Below, in pieces: positions 35,189 through 43,833 of a DNA stretch of 64,000 bases. Below the pieces are notes generated by a model. It saw only the letters and a list, made by a program, of their open reading frames with translations. It ran no database searches and was not told the origin of the DNA. The stretch covers positions 12,360-76,359 of the forward strand of contig CAJTVK010000003.1 of assembly GCA_910579645.1 (NCBI GenBank), given 5' to 3'. The position numbers and the translations under genes were made by a program. This stretch comes from an uncultured Lachnospiraceae bacterium (GTDB lineage: Bacteria; Bacillota; Clostridia; Lachnospirales; Lachnospiraceae). The first letter of the stretch is position 1. The number at the start of each line of letters is the position of its first letter.

Positions 35189-35941
35189 CTATAAAAACTT
35201 CACCAGCAGATGCTTCGCCACGGCCATCCAATATTCCGCAAGCCGCCCCAAAATTCCTCTCTCTTCCGGCGGCTGCGCCAGATATTCCCCGTAAGATATC
35301 ACCTCCTGACGCTCCAATATCCTCCGGTACCGTTCCAAATCATCCCCGTCCATAGTATTGGCATGCACCACCAGCGTAGTAAACTCTTCTTTTTTTTTCG
35401 AGTTGTTTTTCGGGTTATTTTTCAGGCTGTTTTTCATCCGGAAGGAAATAGGATAAAAAACCATTCCGCGCCAACGGTACGGACGGGTTCCAAAACCGTC
35501 GGTTACGCGCCGGAACCCGGTCTGCGCCAAGGCTTTCAGAGTATTCCTGTCATAAGAATGAGCCGGTGCCATAAAAATATCCGTAACAATGCCATGGCTT
35601 TCCAGAATCTTTCTTCCCTCTTCCAGCATTTCCTTCTGCTGTCCGTAGGGCACCCCTGCAAATTCCGAAAAATGGTTCAAGGGAAACAATCCGCCTTTTT
35701 TCTGCGTATATACATGACGGTAACCATGCAGTGCCACTGCCCAGCCGCTCTGCTGCAGCCGTTTCACATATTCCCAGAATTCTTTCTTCTCCCTGCCCCG
35801 GATTAAATTGTCATCTTGGTTGTCCGGCACTACCCCAATCAATGGCTGAATGCCGTGCTCCTCCAAAAGTGACCGGAAAGCCTCAAACCTGTCCCAATCC
35901 ATGGCCGGGGAAATATCATCCATCCGAATCGCTATTTTCAT
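35189..35941 (-). CDS. DUF2334 polysaccharide deacetylase-like protein
   Basis: A 250-residue protein of the DUF2334 branch of the NodB-like superfamily. IAIRMDDISPAMD (3-15) gives the catalytic Asp pair, ALHGYRHVYTQ (94-104) the metal-binding His residues, and IFMAPAHSYDRNT (142-154) the third motif. VVHANTMDGDD near 217 would complete the site. Between about residues 190 and 205 there is an unusual Lys/Asn stretch (SLKNNPKNNSKKKEE) that interrupts the fold in a loop. No signal peptide is present, so it may deacetylate a lipid- or nucleotide-linked HexNAc in the cytoplasm. It is co-transcribed with a formyltransferase and GT4 genes. Confidence 0.8.
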   Translation of the reverse strand: MKIAIRMDDISPAMDWDRFEAFRSLLEEHGIQPLIGVVPDNQDDNLIRGREKKEFWEYVKRLQQSGWAVALHGYRHVYTQKKGGLFPLNHFSEFAGVPYGQQKEMLEEGRKILESHGIVTDIFMAPAHSYDRNTLKALAQTGFRRVTDGFGTRPYRWRGMVFYPISFRMKNSLKNNPKNNSKKKEEFTTLVVHANTMDGDDLERYRRILERQEVISYGEYLAQPPEERGILGRLAEYWMAVAKHLLVKFL

Positions 35942-35986
35942 CTTGCCGCTCTGTCTCCTGTCGTCCTAAAAACCGTTCGTTCTTCC

Positions 35987-36907
35987 TTATTCCAGCAAAT
36001 CCCCCGCTGTCAGTTCCTTCTCCGATTCATAACGGTCAATCAGCAGCGAGCCGTCCACCGTCCGCACAATCGGCTTTCCGTCAAACACATCGGCCACTTC
36101 TCCCGGCGCATATTCCGAAAAGTCAATGATTTCATCAAACGGGTGTGCCTCCCATATCGTCACTTTCTCCTCCCCGCACATGGCATAGGCTCCCGGAAAC
36201 GGTGCCGCGACCCCACGGATCAGATTATATATATTCCTTGTCCGGTCATGGAAATCTATCTTGCCGTCCGCAGCCGTACGTTTATTGTACCAAGAATCAA
36301 AATCCTTCGACTCGGTGCGCACCGTAATATTTTTTTCCTCATATGCTTTCAGCAGCTTCCGTATCAGCCGTTTGGAGCATATCATATTTTTATACTGAGC
36401 AGTACGGATATTGTCATGAGGCGTAATGGAAAACATCTCCGTGGCAAACACATTGGGGCTGTCCGCCTTTTCATCATACCGAAACAGATTCAGATTGAAT
36501 CTGGTGTCGCCCAGAATCATGGACCAGTTCAGCGGAGATCTTCCCCGGCCGAACGGCAGATAACCGCTGTTTCCGTGAAAACCGTATACCCCATATACGA
36601 ACTTCTCCAGCACATAAAGCGGTATCAGCCGCTGCCAGCCCATGGAGACCGCTATCTCAAACTCATTTTGTTCCATAAATTCCCTTGTCCTGTCATCCGT
36701 CAGGAAATAACTGTCCGCCTCAAACACCGGAATGCCATGCCTCTCCGTCAGTGCCGAAAGCCCTTTGAATCCCGAAACCTGATTCCGGTTCAGCACCTCC
36801 CGGCTGATGGTAATCACCAAATCTACCGGGCAGATATTTTGATGAATGAACTCCACAATATTTTCCGAAGTGTCCTTTACCCCGAATACCACAACCTTAT
36901 ATCTCAT
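35987..36907 (-). CDS. Formyltransferase-like protein, probable amino-sugar N-formyltransferase
   Basis: A 306-residue protein related to methionyl-tRNA and sugar N-formyltransferases. YGFHGNSGYLPFGRGRSPLNW (from residue 108) matches the folate-side signature NxHPSLLPxYRG; the catalytic His is H111, and ADSP (148-151) would supply the Asp. The Asn that usually stands two residues before the His is Gly here. A C-terminal domain with VAAPFPGAYA (from about 233) also matches the family and forms the sugar-side part. Known relatives formylate 4-amino-4,6-dideoxy sugars or UDP-Ara4N with N10-formyl-THF. PglE and WecE in this operon both make 4-amino sugars that could be its substrate. It lies between an epimerase and a deacetylase. 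Confidence 0.75.
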   Translation of the reverse strand: MRYKVVVFGVKDTSENIVEFIHQNICPVDLVITISREVLNRNQVSGFKGLSALTERHGIPVFEADSYFLTDDRTREFMEQNEFEIAVSMGWQRLIPLYVLEKFVYGVYGFHGNSGYLPFGRGRSPLNWSMILGDTRFNLNLFRYDEKADSPNVFATEMFSITPHDNIRTAQYKNMICSKRLIRKLLKAYEEKNITVRTESKDFDSWYNKRTAADGKIDFHDRTRNIYNLIRGVAAPFPGAYAMCGEEKVTIWEAHPFDEIIDFSEYAPGEVADVFDGKPIVRTVDGSLLIDRYESEKELTAGDLLE

Positions 36908-36923
36908 TCCTGCTGCCTCCCAT

Positions 36924-37907
36924 TCATCTTTCCGTCAGATTTTCCTTATACCACCCGATAGCCAGATGAATCCCTTTGGCAAAATCATACTCGGGATCGT
37001 AGCCCAGCATTTCTTTTGCCTTGGAGATATCCGCATTGGAGTCCCTGATATCTCCCAAACGCGGCGGCCCGAATTCCGGCTCTTTCTCCACGCCCAAGGC
37101 TTTGCATAAATCATAATACACGTCAATCAGGTATTCCCTGCCTCCCGCACCGATATTAAACGCATTTCCCCCTGCTTCGCCGGATGCCAGGCAAGCTTTC
37201 AGATTTGCCTCTATCACATTGTCTATATAGGTAAAATCCCGGGACTGTTTCCCGTCCCCATGGATGACAGGTGTTTCTCCGTTTAAGAGCATACGGATAA
37301 ATTTAGGGATAACCGCCGCATATGCCCCGTCCGGATCCTGCCGTCTGCCGAACACATTGAAGTAACGCAGCCCGTAAGTATCCAGCCCGTACAATTCCTT
37401 ATACAGCCTTCCGTATTCCTCATCCACCTTTTTCGTCAATGCGTAAGGGGACAGCACCTTGCCCTCCGCACCCTCCTTTTTGGGAAGCTGGGGATGGTCG
37501 CCGTATACGGAGGAACTGGATGCATAGACAAATTTCTTCACGCCGTTGCGCCTGCTTGCTTCCATCATGTTCAGCGTGCCCCGGATATTGATTTCCTCAT
37601 ACAGCAGCGGCATCTCAATGCTTCTCGGCACACTTCCCCATGCCGCCTGGTTCAGCACATAGTCCGCCCCCTTGGACGCTTCCAGGCAGGTATCCAAATT
37701 CCTGATATCCCCTTTGATAAAAGTAAACCTTTCCGATTTCGTAAACGGTTCGATATTCTCATACTTTCCGGTAGAAAGGTCATCCAGGCACCTTACGGTA
37801 TATCCCATCTCAAGCAATGCCTCACATAGATTGGAACCGATGAAACCCGCCCCGCCGGTCACAAGAAAAACACTGTCCTCGTCAAACTTCAAATCCTTAT
37901 ATCCCAT
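36924..37907 (-). CDS. wbpP: UDP-HexNAc(A) 4-epimerase, WbpP/TviC type
   Basis: A 327-residue extended short-chain dehydrogenase. TGGAGFIG (17-24) binds NAD, SSSSVYGD (130-137) holds the catalytic Ser, and YALTK (155-159) the Tyr-Lys pair. AAWGSVPRSIEMP and YFNVFGRRQDPDGAYAAVIPKF are hallmarks of WbpP, WbgU and TviC, which interconvert UDP-GlcNAc/GalNAc or their uronic acids. AAAGGA precedes the ATG closely. In the same operon a TviB/WbpA-like dehydrogenase is present; together they would give UDP-GalNAc uronic acid. A role on UDP-GlcNAc itself cannot be excluded by sequence alone. Confidence 0.9.
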   Translation of the reverse strand: MGYKDLKFDEDSVFLVTGGAGFIGSNLCEALLEMGYTVRCLDDLSTGKYENIEPFTKSERFTFIKGDIRNLDTCLEASKGADYVLNQAAWGSVPRSIEMPLLYEEINIRGTLNMMEASRRNGVKKFVYASSSSVYGDHPQLPKKEGAEGKVLSPYALTKKVDEEYGRLYKELYGLDTYGLRYFNVFGRRQDPDGAYAAVIPKFIRMLLNGETPVIHGDGKQSRDFTYIDNVIEANLKACLASGEAGGNAFNIGAGGREYLIDVYYDLCKALGVEKEPEFGPPRLGDIRDSNADISKAKEMLGYDPEYDFAKGIHLAIGWYKENLTER

Positions 37908-37951
37908 TTTCCTTTTTCTTTGCGATATCCCGCAAAACTCCTTTCCTGCTG

Positions 37952-37989
37952 CTTAACAACTGTTCAAAAATAACTTTTCATATTGCCTG
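37952..37989. repeat. Imperfect direct repeat, left copy
   Basis: This stretch (CTTAACAACTGTT, then TTTTCATATTGCC) matches 38745-38783 (CTTAGGAACTGTT, then TTTTGCATATGAC) in the same orientation with a few differences and a single-base gap. The two copies bracket the unrecognised gene at 38013-38726. They could be remnants of an insertion event or related regulatory sites. Confidence 0.5.
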
Positions 37990-38012
37990 TCTTTTTCTCC
38001 GATAGCACCACC

Positions 38013-38726
38013 TCATACCCCTCTGGATGTCCGGCTGTCGCCGTGCAGGATGCGGTTCTTATCCGAGCCGCTCATCTGTACGATTTTGCCGCTCCTGTCA
38101 TAATAGGTAAGCAAATCGGAATTTTTCACATAGCGGTTCTTCCCCTCTTTGTTTTCCAGAAAAAGTTCCGCCTCTTCCCGCCGTTCTGCCATGCCCTTCG
38201 GCCTATGCTCTACGGTCCTCTCGATAAATCCTTCCGCCTCTGTCACATCCAGCCCGCCGGCTCTGCTTTCCGCTTCCAACGACATCTCCGTAACGTCTAT
38301 GGCCGTCTCTTCCTCTTCCGCCCCTTCTCCGGTTCCTGCCGGAGCCTGCGCGCTGTCCGAATTCCAGAAGTCCAGCAGCGCGGTCTTCACCGTCCCGAAA
38401 AACTGCGTAATTGTCTTAACCAATTCTCCGAGGAATCCCCGTACCTGCTCTGCCGCCCGGCCGAAATCTATATTTTCCTCCGCACCCGGCGCCTGTTTCT
38501 GCCCGTTTCCGATTCCTCCGTACTGGCGGCTCTGTGACTGACCGGAAAACTCCGCAATGACTCCCTCCGCCTCTACCTTGGTCTTATCCTCCCCGTTTTT
38601 CTCCGAATCCTTTTCTCCATGCCCGTAATCCAGAGAAAATTTTTCCCCGTTTTCCATGCCTGATTCGGTCTTCGTGTTGACCCGTCTATATTCATAATAA
38701 CCTTGGTTGTTCACCGGATTTACCAT
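38013..38726 (-). CDS. Hypothetical protein, unrecognised
   Basis: A 237-residue hydrophilic protein I do not recognise. It starts MVNPVNNQGYYEYRRVNTKT and has a long Glu/Gly/Ser-rich, probably disordered first half. One amphipathic helix-like segment (RAAEQVRGFLGELVKTITQFF, about residues 90-110) might touch the membrane, and the C-terminal 60 residues are basic and compact, with RYVKNSDLLTYYDRSGKIVQM. There is no signal peptide or full membrane span. AAAGG lies about 9 bases before the ATG. It sits inside the glycan operon between an epimerase and a GT-C-like gene, flanked by direct repeats. A tethering or regulatory role is possible but unsupported. Confidence 0.65.
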   Translation of the reverse strand: MVNPVNNQGYYEYRRVNTKTESGMENGEKFSLDYGHGEKDSEKNGEDKTKVEAEGVIAEFSGQSQSRQYGGIGNGQKQAPGAEENIDFGRAAEQVRGFLGELVKTITQFFGTVKTALLDFWNSDSAQAPAGTGEGAEEEETAIDVTEMSLEAESRAGGLDVTEAEGFIERTVEHRPKGMAERREEAELFLENKEGKNRYVKNSDLLTYYDRSGKIVQMSGSDKNRILHGDSRTSRGV

Positions 38727-38744
38727 AATTGCCAGCCTTTCCCT

Positions 38745-38783
38745 CTTAGGAACTGTTAAGAATTAATTTTGCATATGACGCAG
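38745..38783. repeat. Imperfect direct repeat, right copy
   Basis: This is the partner of 37952-37989, upstream of the unrecognised gene. Part of it also takes part in a short inverted pairing, TAGGAACT with AGTTCCTTA, over 38746-38791. No clear promoter could be read from it. Confidence 0.45.
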
Positions 38784-38863
38784 AGTTCCTTACCTTTTTA
38801 TTTCCGCGGGCAACGAACCAAGCAGCCGCTGATTCTCTTCCCGATTCCGTCAGTGTCATTCGC

Positions 38864-40297
38864 TCAATGCTTTTTGCCGTTCCTCACCGGACGGCTCACA
38901 TATCCTCTGTAACATTCGGCCAGCAGCAAAAAATATGCCGTATAAAAAGGGACAAACCCATAAATCATATATCTTGACAGACACATAATGGTTATGGATA
39001 CCGCCGCCACGTTAGCGGCCACCGCCAGCAATGCCACCGCCATAACCCGGACGGCAGGGCTCTTCTTATCCTTCCGGTACGCCAGACCCATCATCGCAAA
39101 GGCCGACAGATAAATAAATGCCGCCACCCAGTTTAATGCCGGGTGCACCACCGCAATGCTGCGAATCAGTCCGTAACGGGCTATCAGCAGATAATTCCCG
39201 CACCATCTCAGGAAACAGCCCGGCAAAATCCCTTTCATAATCTTCCCCGCCGTCTCATCCGCCATCAGGTTCTGTATAATATAGTCGCTGGTCACATATT
39301 TATCATAAGTCTGATAGAACACATCCTCAATCATCTCATATTTTATCGTGTCATGCCATTCCTCGATGTGTTCCGTTTTCTCCCGCAGGGAATCTCCCGC
39401 ATACTTATAATTTGCCTGCCGCTCCTCCGTCAGGTCATACATCCGGTAAAAAAAATCCCTGGCTTCCTCGTCCTTGATCCCTTCCCCGTCCTCCCGGTCC
39501 GCGGAATACAGTATATTGGTCAGCGTATTTACCGGCCCGTAAGTATTATTAATAAAATGCCCGTTAAAAACAAAATTATAGCTTTTCACCGCCAACAGAC
39601 GCAGGGCAAACACGCAGGCCACCGCGCCGGCTGCCGCCGATAAGCACAGCAGCCGGCGGGCCAAAGCCTTCCGGGAAGACAGCCTCATCCCCTTCCCGTC
39701 TCTCTTCTGCGGCCTTTGGCATATTATCTTTGCCCAGAGCACTACCAGCCACATCAGAATCGTCAGCATCATCTGACTTCTTGTCAGTGACAGCACAAAC
39801 GCCAAGCCCAAGCTGACCGCAGCCGCTCTGCCCACTGTCCTGCGCTCCGTCTCCGCCGCCAGCTTAAAGCATTCCGTCATATAGACGGTAAAAAGAGGAA
39901 GGCAAAGCCCCTCGCTCATCACGCCGTTTGCCATCACCAAATGCAGTGCCGAAAAAAATATGGTAGTGACGTAGGGCAGGATGCCAAGCAGGGCAACAGC
40001 CGCTTCTTCCCACAGGCAAAGCCGGAACCGTCTGCCCACATACTCAGCCATATACCATATGCTGAATGCCGCAAGCACATTCTGAAGGATTCCCATAAGA
40101 ATCAGCCAGCTTTCCCCCTCCCCGCATATCGTCCGGAGCAAAAGCAGGAATAAAGGATACAGCGGTTCCCTATGGATATGCATCTTCATATACTGATCCG
40201 AGTCATTGTAAAGACCGGGGCCGAATGCCGCAAACATACCAAGGAACACCGCTAGGAGCAGCACAAAAAGCACCGCCGATTTCACCCTCTTAGCCAT
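38864..40297 (-). CDS. GT-C-like polytopic membrane protein
   Basis: A 477-residue protein with about 9-11 membrane spans. After the first span an outside loop carries YNDSDQYMKMH (30-40) followed by REPLYPLFLLLLR, the kind of acidic pair plus proline-rich turn seen in GT-C glycosyltransferases that use polyprenyl-phosphate sugars. A large extracytoplasmic domain of about 130 residues (about 245-375) separates the two membrane blocks. GGAGG stands 5 bases before the ATG at 40297, which overlaps the upstream TAA by one base (TAATG), so the two are translationally coupled. It may attach a side sugar to the glycan outside the membrane; the exact function is unknown. Confidence 0.65.
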   Translation of the reverse strand: MAKRVKSAVLFVLLLAVFLGMFAAFGPGLYNDSDQYMKMHIHREPLYPLFLLLLRTICGEGESWLILMGILQNVLAAFSIWYMAEYVGRRFRLCLWEEAAVALLGILPYVTTIFFSALHLVMANGVMSEGLCLPLFTVYMTECFKLAAETERRTVGRAAAVSLGLAFVLSLTRSQMMLTILMWLVVLWAKIICQRPQKRDGKGMRLSSRKALARRLLCLSAAAGAVACVFALRLLAVKSYNFVFNGHFINNTYGPVNTLTNILYSADREDGEGIKDEEARDFFYRMYDLTEERQANYKYAGDSLREKTEHIEEWHDTIKYEMIEDVFYQTYDKYVTSDYIIQNLMADETAGKIMKGILPGCFLRWCGNYLLIARYGLIRSIAVVHPALNWVAAFIYLSAFAMMGLAYRKDKKSPAVRVMAVALLAVAANVAAVSITIMCLSRYMIYGFVPFYTAYFLLLAECYRGYVSRPVRNGKKH

Positions 40298-41610
40298 TAC
40301 AGCCTCCAATACAGATAACCTTCCCCATACTCATCCTTGTTAAACAGCCCCTTAATATCCATCAGCACCTTTTCCTTATGTTTTTCATGGAAAAAGCCGG
40401 CAATCTCCGCTTTGGATAATTCCAGAAATTCGGAATGGGCTACCGCCACAATCACTGCATCCATCTCTTTTACATCCTCCAGGCTGCGGAAAGTGATTCC
40501 GTACAGACGCTTCGCCTCTTCCGCATCCGCCGCCGGGTCCACCACCATAGGCGTAATCCCGTATTCCCCCAATTCCTTATAAATATCAATGACCTTCGTA
40601 TTTCTGGTATCGGGACAGTTTTCCTTAAAAGTAAACCCAAGGATAGCCACCTTGGCTCCCTTCACCGGAATATCCGTCTTAATGAGATTTTTTACCAAAT
40701 TTTCCGCCACATATCTTCCCATATCGTCATTAATCCGCCGGCCTGCCAGAATAATGCGGGAATGATATCCTAACGCATCCGCCTTGTAAGTCAGGTAATA
40801 CGGGTCAACGCCTATGCAGTGACCGCCCACTAAGCCGGGAGCGAACTTTAAGAAATTCCATTTCGTGCCTGCCGCCTCCAGTACTGCCTTAGTGTCAATG
40901 CCCATTTTATGGAAGATAATGGAAAGTTCATTCATAAATGCAATATTGATATCCCTCTGGCTGTTCTCAATCACCTTGGCCGCTTCCGCCACTTTGATGG
41001 ATTCCGCCCGGTACACCCCTGCCTCCACCACCAGTTCGTATACCTTAGCCACCGTGTCCAAAGTCTCCGCATCCATGCCGGATACAATCTTTGTAATCGT
41101 CTCCAAGCGGTGCACTTTGTCCCCCGGATTGATACGTTCGGGAGAATAGCCGATTTTAAAGTCCACGCCGCATTTCAGCCCCGATTCTTTCTCCAAGATA
41201 GGCACACAGATTTCCTCCGTCACGCCCGGATAAACCGTAGATTCAAATACCACCACGGAACCTTTTTCCAGATTCTGCCCCAGAAGCCGGCTCGCTCCCT
41301 CCACCGGTGTCAGATCCGGCGTATGGTCTTCGTTCACCGGCGTGGGAACCGCCACGATATGGAACCTGGCTTCCCTCAGTCTGGAAGCATCTGCGGTGAA
41401 GTCCACCGTGGTAGCTTTAATGACCTCCGCCCCCACTTCGTTGGTGGGATCCACACCGGCCTGATACAGCCCGATTTTCTCCTTATTTAAGTCAAATCCC
41501 ACTACCTTAATCTTTTTTGCAAATGCCACCGCTATGGGCATCCCCACATATCCCAGTCCCACCAAGGAAAGCTTCTCTTCCCCGCTGACTAATTTCTCAT
41601 ACAATCCCAT
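40297..41610 (-). CDS. tviB: UDP-N-acetyl hexosamine dehydrogenase, TviB/WbpA type
   Basis: A 437-residue nucleotide-sugar dehydrogenase. GLGYVGMPIA (18-27) is the NAD site, ESTVYPGVTEE (123-133) belongs to the WbpA/TviB subgroup, and GGHCIGVDPYY (262-272) contains catalytic Cys265, which oxidises C6 in two steps. TFKENCPDTRNTKV near 360 is a typical C-terminal segment. AGGAGAG lies about 9 bases before the ATG. Such enzymes make UDP-GlcNAc or UDP-GalNAc uronic acid. With the WbpP/TviC-like epimerase nearby, the glycan probably contains an N-acetylhexosaminuronic acid. The stop overlaps the next start by one base. Confidence 0.93.
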   Translation of the reverse strand: MGLYEKLVSGEEKLSLVGLGYVGMPIAVAFAKKIKVVGFDLNKEKIGLYQAGVDPTNEVGAEVIKATTVDFTADASRLREARFHIVAVPTPVNEDHTPDLTPVEGASRLLGQNLEKGSVVVFESTVYPGVTEEICVPILEKESGLKCGVDFKIGYSPERINPGDKVHRLETITKIVSGMDAETLDTVAKVYELVVEAGVYRAESIKVAEAAKVIENSQRDINIAFMNELSIIFHKMGIDTKAVLEAAGTKWNFLKFAPGLVGGHCIGVDPYYLTYKADALGYHSRIILAGRRINDDMGRYVAENLVKNLIKTDIPVKGAKVAILGFTFKENCPDTRNTKVIDIYKELGEYGITPMVVDPAADAEEAKRLYGITFRSLEDVKEMDAVIVAVAHSEFLELSKAEIAGFFHEKHKEKVLMDIKGLFNKDEYGEGYLYWRL

Positions 41611-41679
41611 CTTACAGTCTCTCCTTTCATTTATATCCCACCAGTTAGCCATATGTTCCGCTCCGGCGGACGCAGTACG

Positions 41680-42765
41680 TTACGCCTTTAAAACGGTGTC
41701 GATTTCTTCCAGGTACGCACCGATTATCATATCCCGGTCAAATTCCCGTTCCATCTTGGCTCTGGCCGCTTTTCCCATCCGGGCCTGTTCCTCCTTGGAA
41801 AGTGCCAGAAATTTCTCCAAGGCACCGATTAATTCATCCGCACTGGCCGGCATAAAGCCGAACCCCGTCACACCTTCCTCAAACGCTTCCCGGCATCCGC
41901 TGATATCCGAAGCAATGACGGGCCGCCCCGTCGCCCCTGCCTCTGTCAGCGCATTGGACATGCCCTCATGATAGGACGGCACCACCATGGCGCTTGCTTT
42001 TGCCAGAAAAGGATGCACCTCCGTATGGAATCCCCACTGGCTGATAATCCCTTTTTCTTCGTATTCGTTCAGCAGTTCCTGATAATCCTCATCGCAATAA
42101 CCGAGAATGGCAAATTCCACGTCTTCCCTATGCAGCCGCACCGCCGCTTCCAGAAATTCCATAATGCCCTTATCCTTCATCACCCGGCCCATAAAGAGGA
42201 ACACTGTCTTTCCTTCCCTCGGGTACTCTTCAAAGGTATGTCTTCTTAAGTTCACGCCGGAGCCGTTGACCAGCCGGGCTTTCTTTCCCTTTATATGATA
42301 CCCTGCAAAAATACCCATGTTTTCTTTGTTTTGAAAGAAGATGCACTCCGCTTTCCTTAACCCCGCCCGGTACATGGCAACAATCATTTTCAGAAACAGA
42401 CCCTTCCGTTCAAATGCGCCCCCCAGCCCGGTTATTGTGGCAATATAGGGAATCCGCAGAAGCCGGCAGGCAAAACCTCCGTAAATATTCGGTTTTATTG
42501 TATAAGTAATCACCAAATCCGGTTTTATCTTCTTCAAAAGCCTGTAATAGGAGAGGAAAAGCTTCCCGTCCTCCCCCGGGTTCACCCCTCTTCTGTTAAT
42601 GGGGGTCGTAACAATTTCACAGCCTTCTTCCTCCAGTTCCCGTACCTTTGTATCATCGGGAACACTGACGACTACCCTGTGTTTATCCAGCAATCCAACC
42701 AACAGTTCGTTACGGAAATCATACAGTCCGCCGGAAGAATTGATTAATATAAGTACCGTACTCAT
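41680..42765 (-). CDS. GT4 family glycosyltransferase, PglA-like
   Basis: A 361-residue GT4. Its N-terminal domain has VTTPINRRGVNPGEDGKL and VITYTIKPNIYGGFACRL, segments shared with Campylobacter PglA and related enzymes that add a HexNAc to a polyprenyl-diphospho-diNAc-bacillosamine. The EX7E motif is in YHEGMSNALTEAGATG. FLFMGRVMKDKGI starts the donor domain. It follows an ATP-grasp gene by one base and belongs to the same run as pglC, so it is a good candidate for the second sugar added. This assignment rests on the conserved segments and context, not on a known acceptor. Confidence 0.88.
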   Translation of the reverse strand: MSTVLILINSSGGLYDFRNELLVGLLDKHRVVVSVPDDTKVRELEEEGCEIVTTPINRRGVNPGEDGKLFLSYYRLLKKIKPDLVITYTIKPNIYGGFACRLLRIPYIATITGLGGAFERKGLFLKMIVAMYRAGLRKAECIFFQNKENMGIFAGYHIKGKKARLVNGSGVNLRRHTFEEYPREGKTVFLFMGRVMKDKGIMEFLEAAVRLHREDVEFAILGYCDEDYQELLNEYEEKGIISQWGFHTEVHPFLAKASAMVVPSYHEGMSNALTEAGATGRPVIASDISGCREAFEEGVTGFGFMPASADELIGALEKFLALSKEEQARMGKAARAKMEREFDRDMIIGAYLEEIDTVLKA

Positions 42766-42766
42766 C

Positions 42767-43750
42767 TTACCTGACTATCTCCATATCATTCATATCCCTG
42801 ATTGTAATTTCATTATACTTCATCATACAGATGCCTGTTCTGTAGCAGCCCACGGAATCCCGGTTGCTCTCTCCCTTCAGATTCCGTATCACCTGTTCCG
42901 GCATGTTCACCCCACATTCATAAGCATGGGGATAACCGCCGCCAAAGCGGGGATTCACCTCCGAAATATAATAAGTGTCCTTCACTTTAAAGATATCTAT
43001 GTCTATCATACCACAGAAACCACATTTTTCCACGAATTTTTCAATTAAGGCAAACAGGTTTTCATCCTTTACGGAAACCGACTTGTCCGTTTCCCCCGCC
43101 CGCATCTTAATCTTCTCTTTCAGAAAAATAGAAGTGCATTCCCCGGTCAGCATGTCCACATACACATCTGCCCCATATTCCGTGCCGTCCATATACTCCT
43201 GTATCATCAGGTCGTCATATAAGGAAAACAGCACTTCGATTTCCTTATCGCTGTACACTTTATTTATATTTATGCTGGCGCTGCCTTTCACCGGCTTCAC
43301 AAAGACCGGATAGGAAATCTCCCCCTTCCGCAGCCCTTGGTAAAATTCCTCCTTCTCTATATAACATTTCCCGGTAGGAATCTGCATCCCGCAGAGCATC
43401 CGATACATCTTATACTTATCAAAACAGGTTTCCACCAGTTCATACGGGGAAATAACAGGCGTTGCGCCCACCGCAAGAAACCGTTCCCGTTCCTTTGCCA
43501 GCAAGCTGAGTTCCGGGTCAATCAGCGAAAAGACCCCCTTTATATCCTCTTTCCTGCAAATATCCAAAATGGTATCCAAATAATCCGGTGCCGTAATTCT
43601 GGGTACCAGATAAAACCGGTCCGCCTCATATACTGCCGGCGCCAGATTCGAGCAGTCCGTGGCAATGACCTTTCCCTCACTCCCCAGTTCCTTCTTAAAA
43701 TACTGCACCACTTTATTTCTGGTTCCCGCACTCAATATCAATAGATTCAT
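42767..43750 (-). CDS. ATP-grasp protein, carbamoyl-phosphate-synthase-like
   Basis: A 327-residue ATP-grasp protein. The start MNLLILSAGTRNKVVQYFKK and PRITAPDYLD form the pre-ATP-grasp domain; YPVFVKPVKGSASIN (about 136-150) is the ATP-binding lysine region, EYMDGTEYGADVYVD (about 184-198) the central segment and EVNPRFGGGYP (about 276-286) the metal-binding loop. Such proteins join carboxylates to amines via acyl phosphates. It follows a PLP-dependent enzyme gene by 83 bases and precedes the PglA-like GT4 by one. An amide link between an amino acid or other acid and the 4-amino group of the PglE product is a possible role. Only a weak AGGT precedes the ATG. Confidence 0.8.
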   Translation of the reverse strand: MNLLILSAGTRNKVVQYFKKELGSEGKVIATDCSNLAPAVYEADRFYLVPRITAPDYLDTILDICRKEDIKGVFSLIDPELSLLAKERERFLAVGATPVISPYELVETCFDKYKMYRMLCGMQIPTGKCYIEKEEFYQGLRKGEISYPVFVKPVKGSASININKVYSDKEIEVLFSLYDDLMIQEYMDGTEYGADVYVDMLTGECTSIFLKEKIKMRAGETDKSVSVKDENLFALIEKFVEKCGFCGMIDIDIFKVKDTYYISEVNPRFGGGYPHAYECGVNMPEQVIRNLKGESNRDSVGCYRTGICMMKYNEITIRDMNDMEIVR

Positions 43751-43788
43751 TTTGCATACCTATACCTTTCTCCCAATCTGTAAATAAT

Positions 43789-43821
43789 CGTAACAGTTCA
43801 GCCTGCGGCTTCCCTGTTACG
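43789..43821. repeat. Intergenic hairpin between PLP enzyme and ATP-grasp genes
   Basis: CGTAACAG and CTGTTACG pair perfectly, with an inner AGCC/GGCT pair around TGC. No T run follows on the minus strand, so it is unlikely to be a full terminator. It may mark an mRNA processing or pausing point within the operon. Confidence 0.5.
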
Positions 43822-43833
43822 GAATCTGCTGGC

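Noticed and set aside
43789..43821. Hairpin considered as an operon-splitting terminator
   Set aside because: It lacks a T run, and genes on both sides appear to belong to one pathway run.
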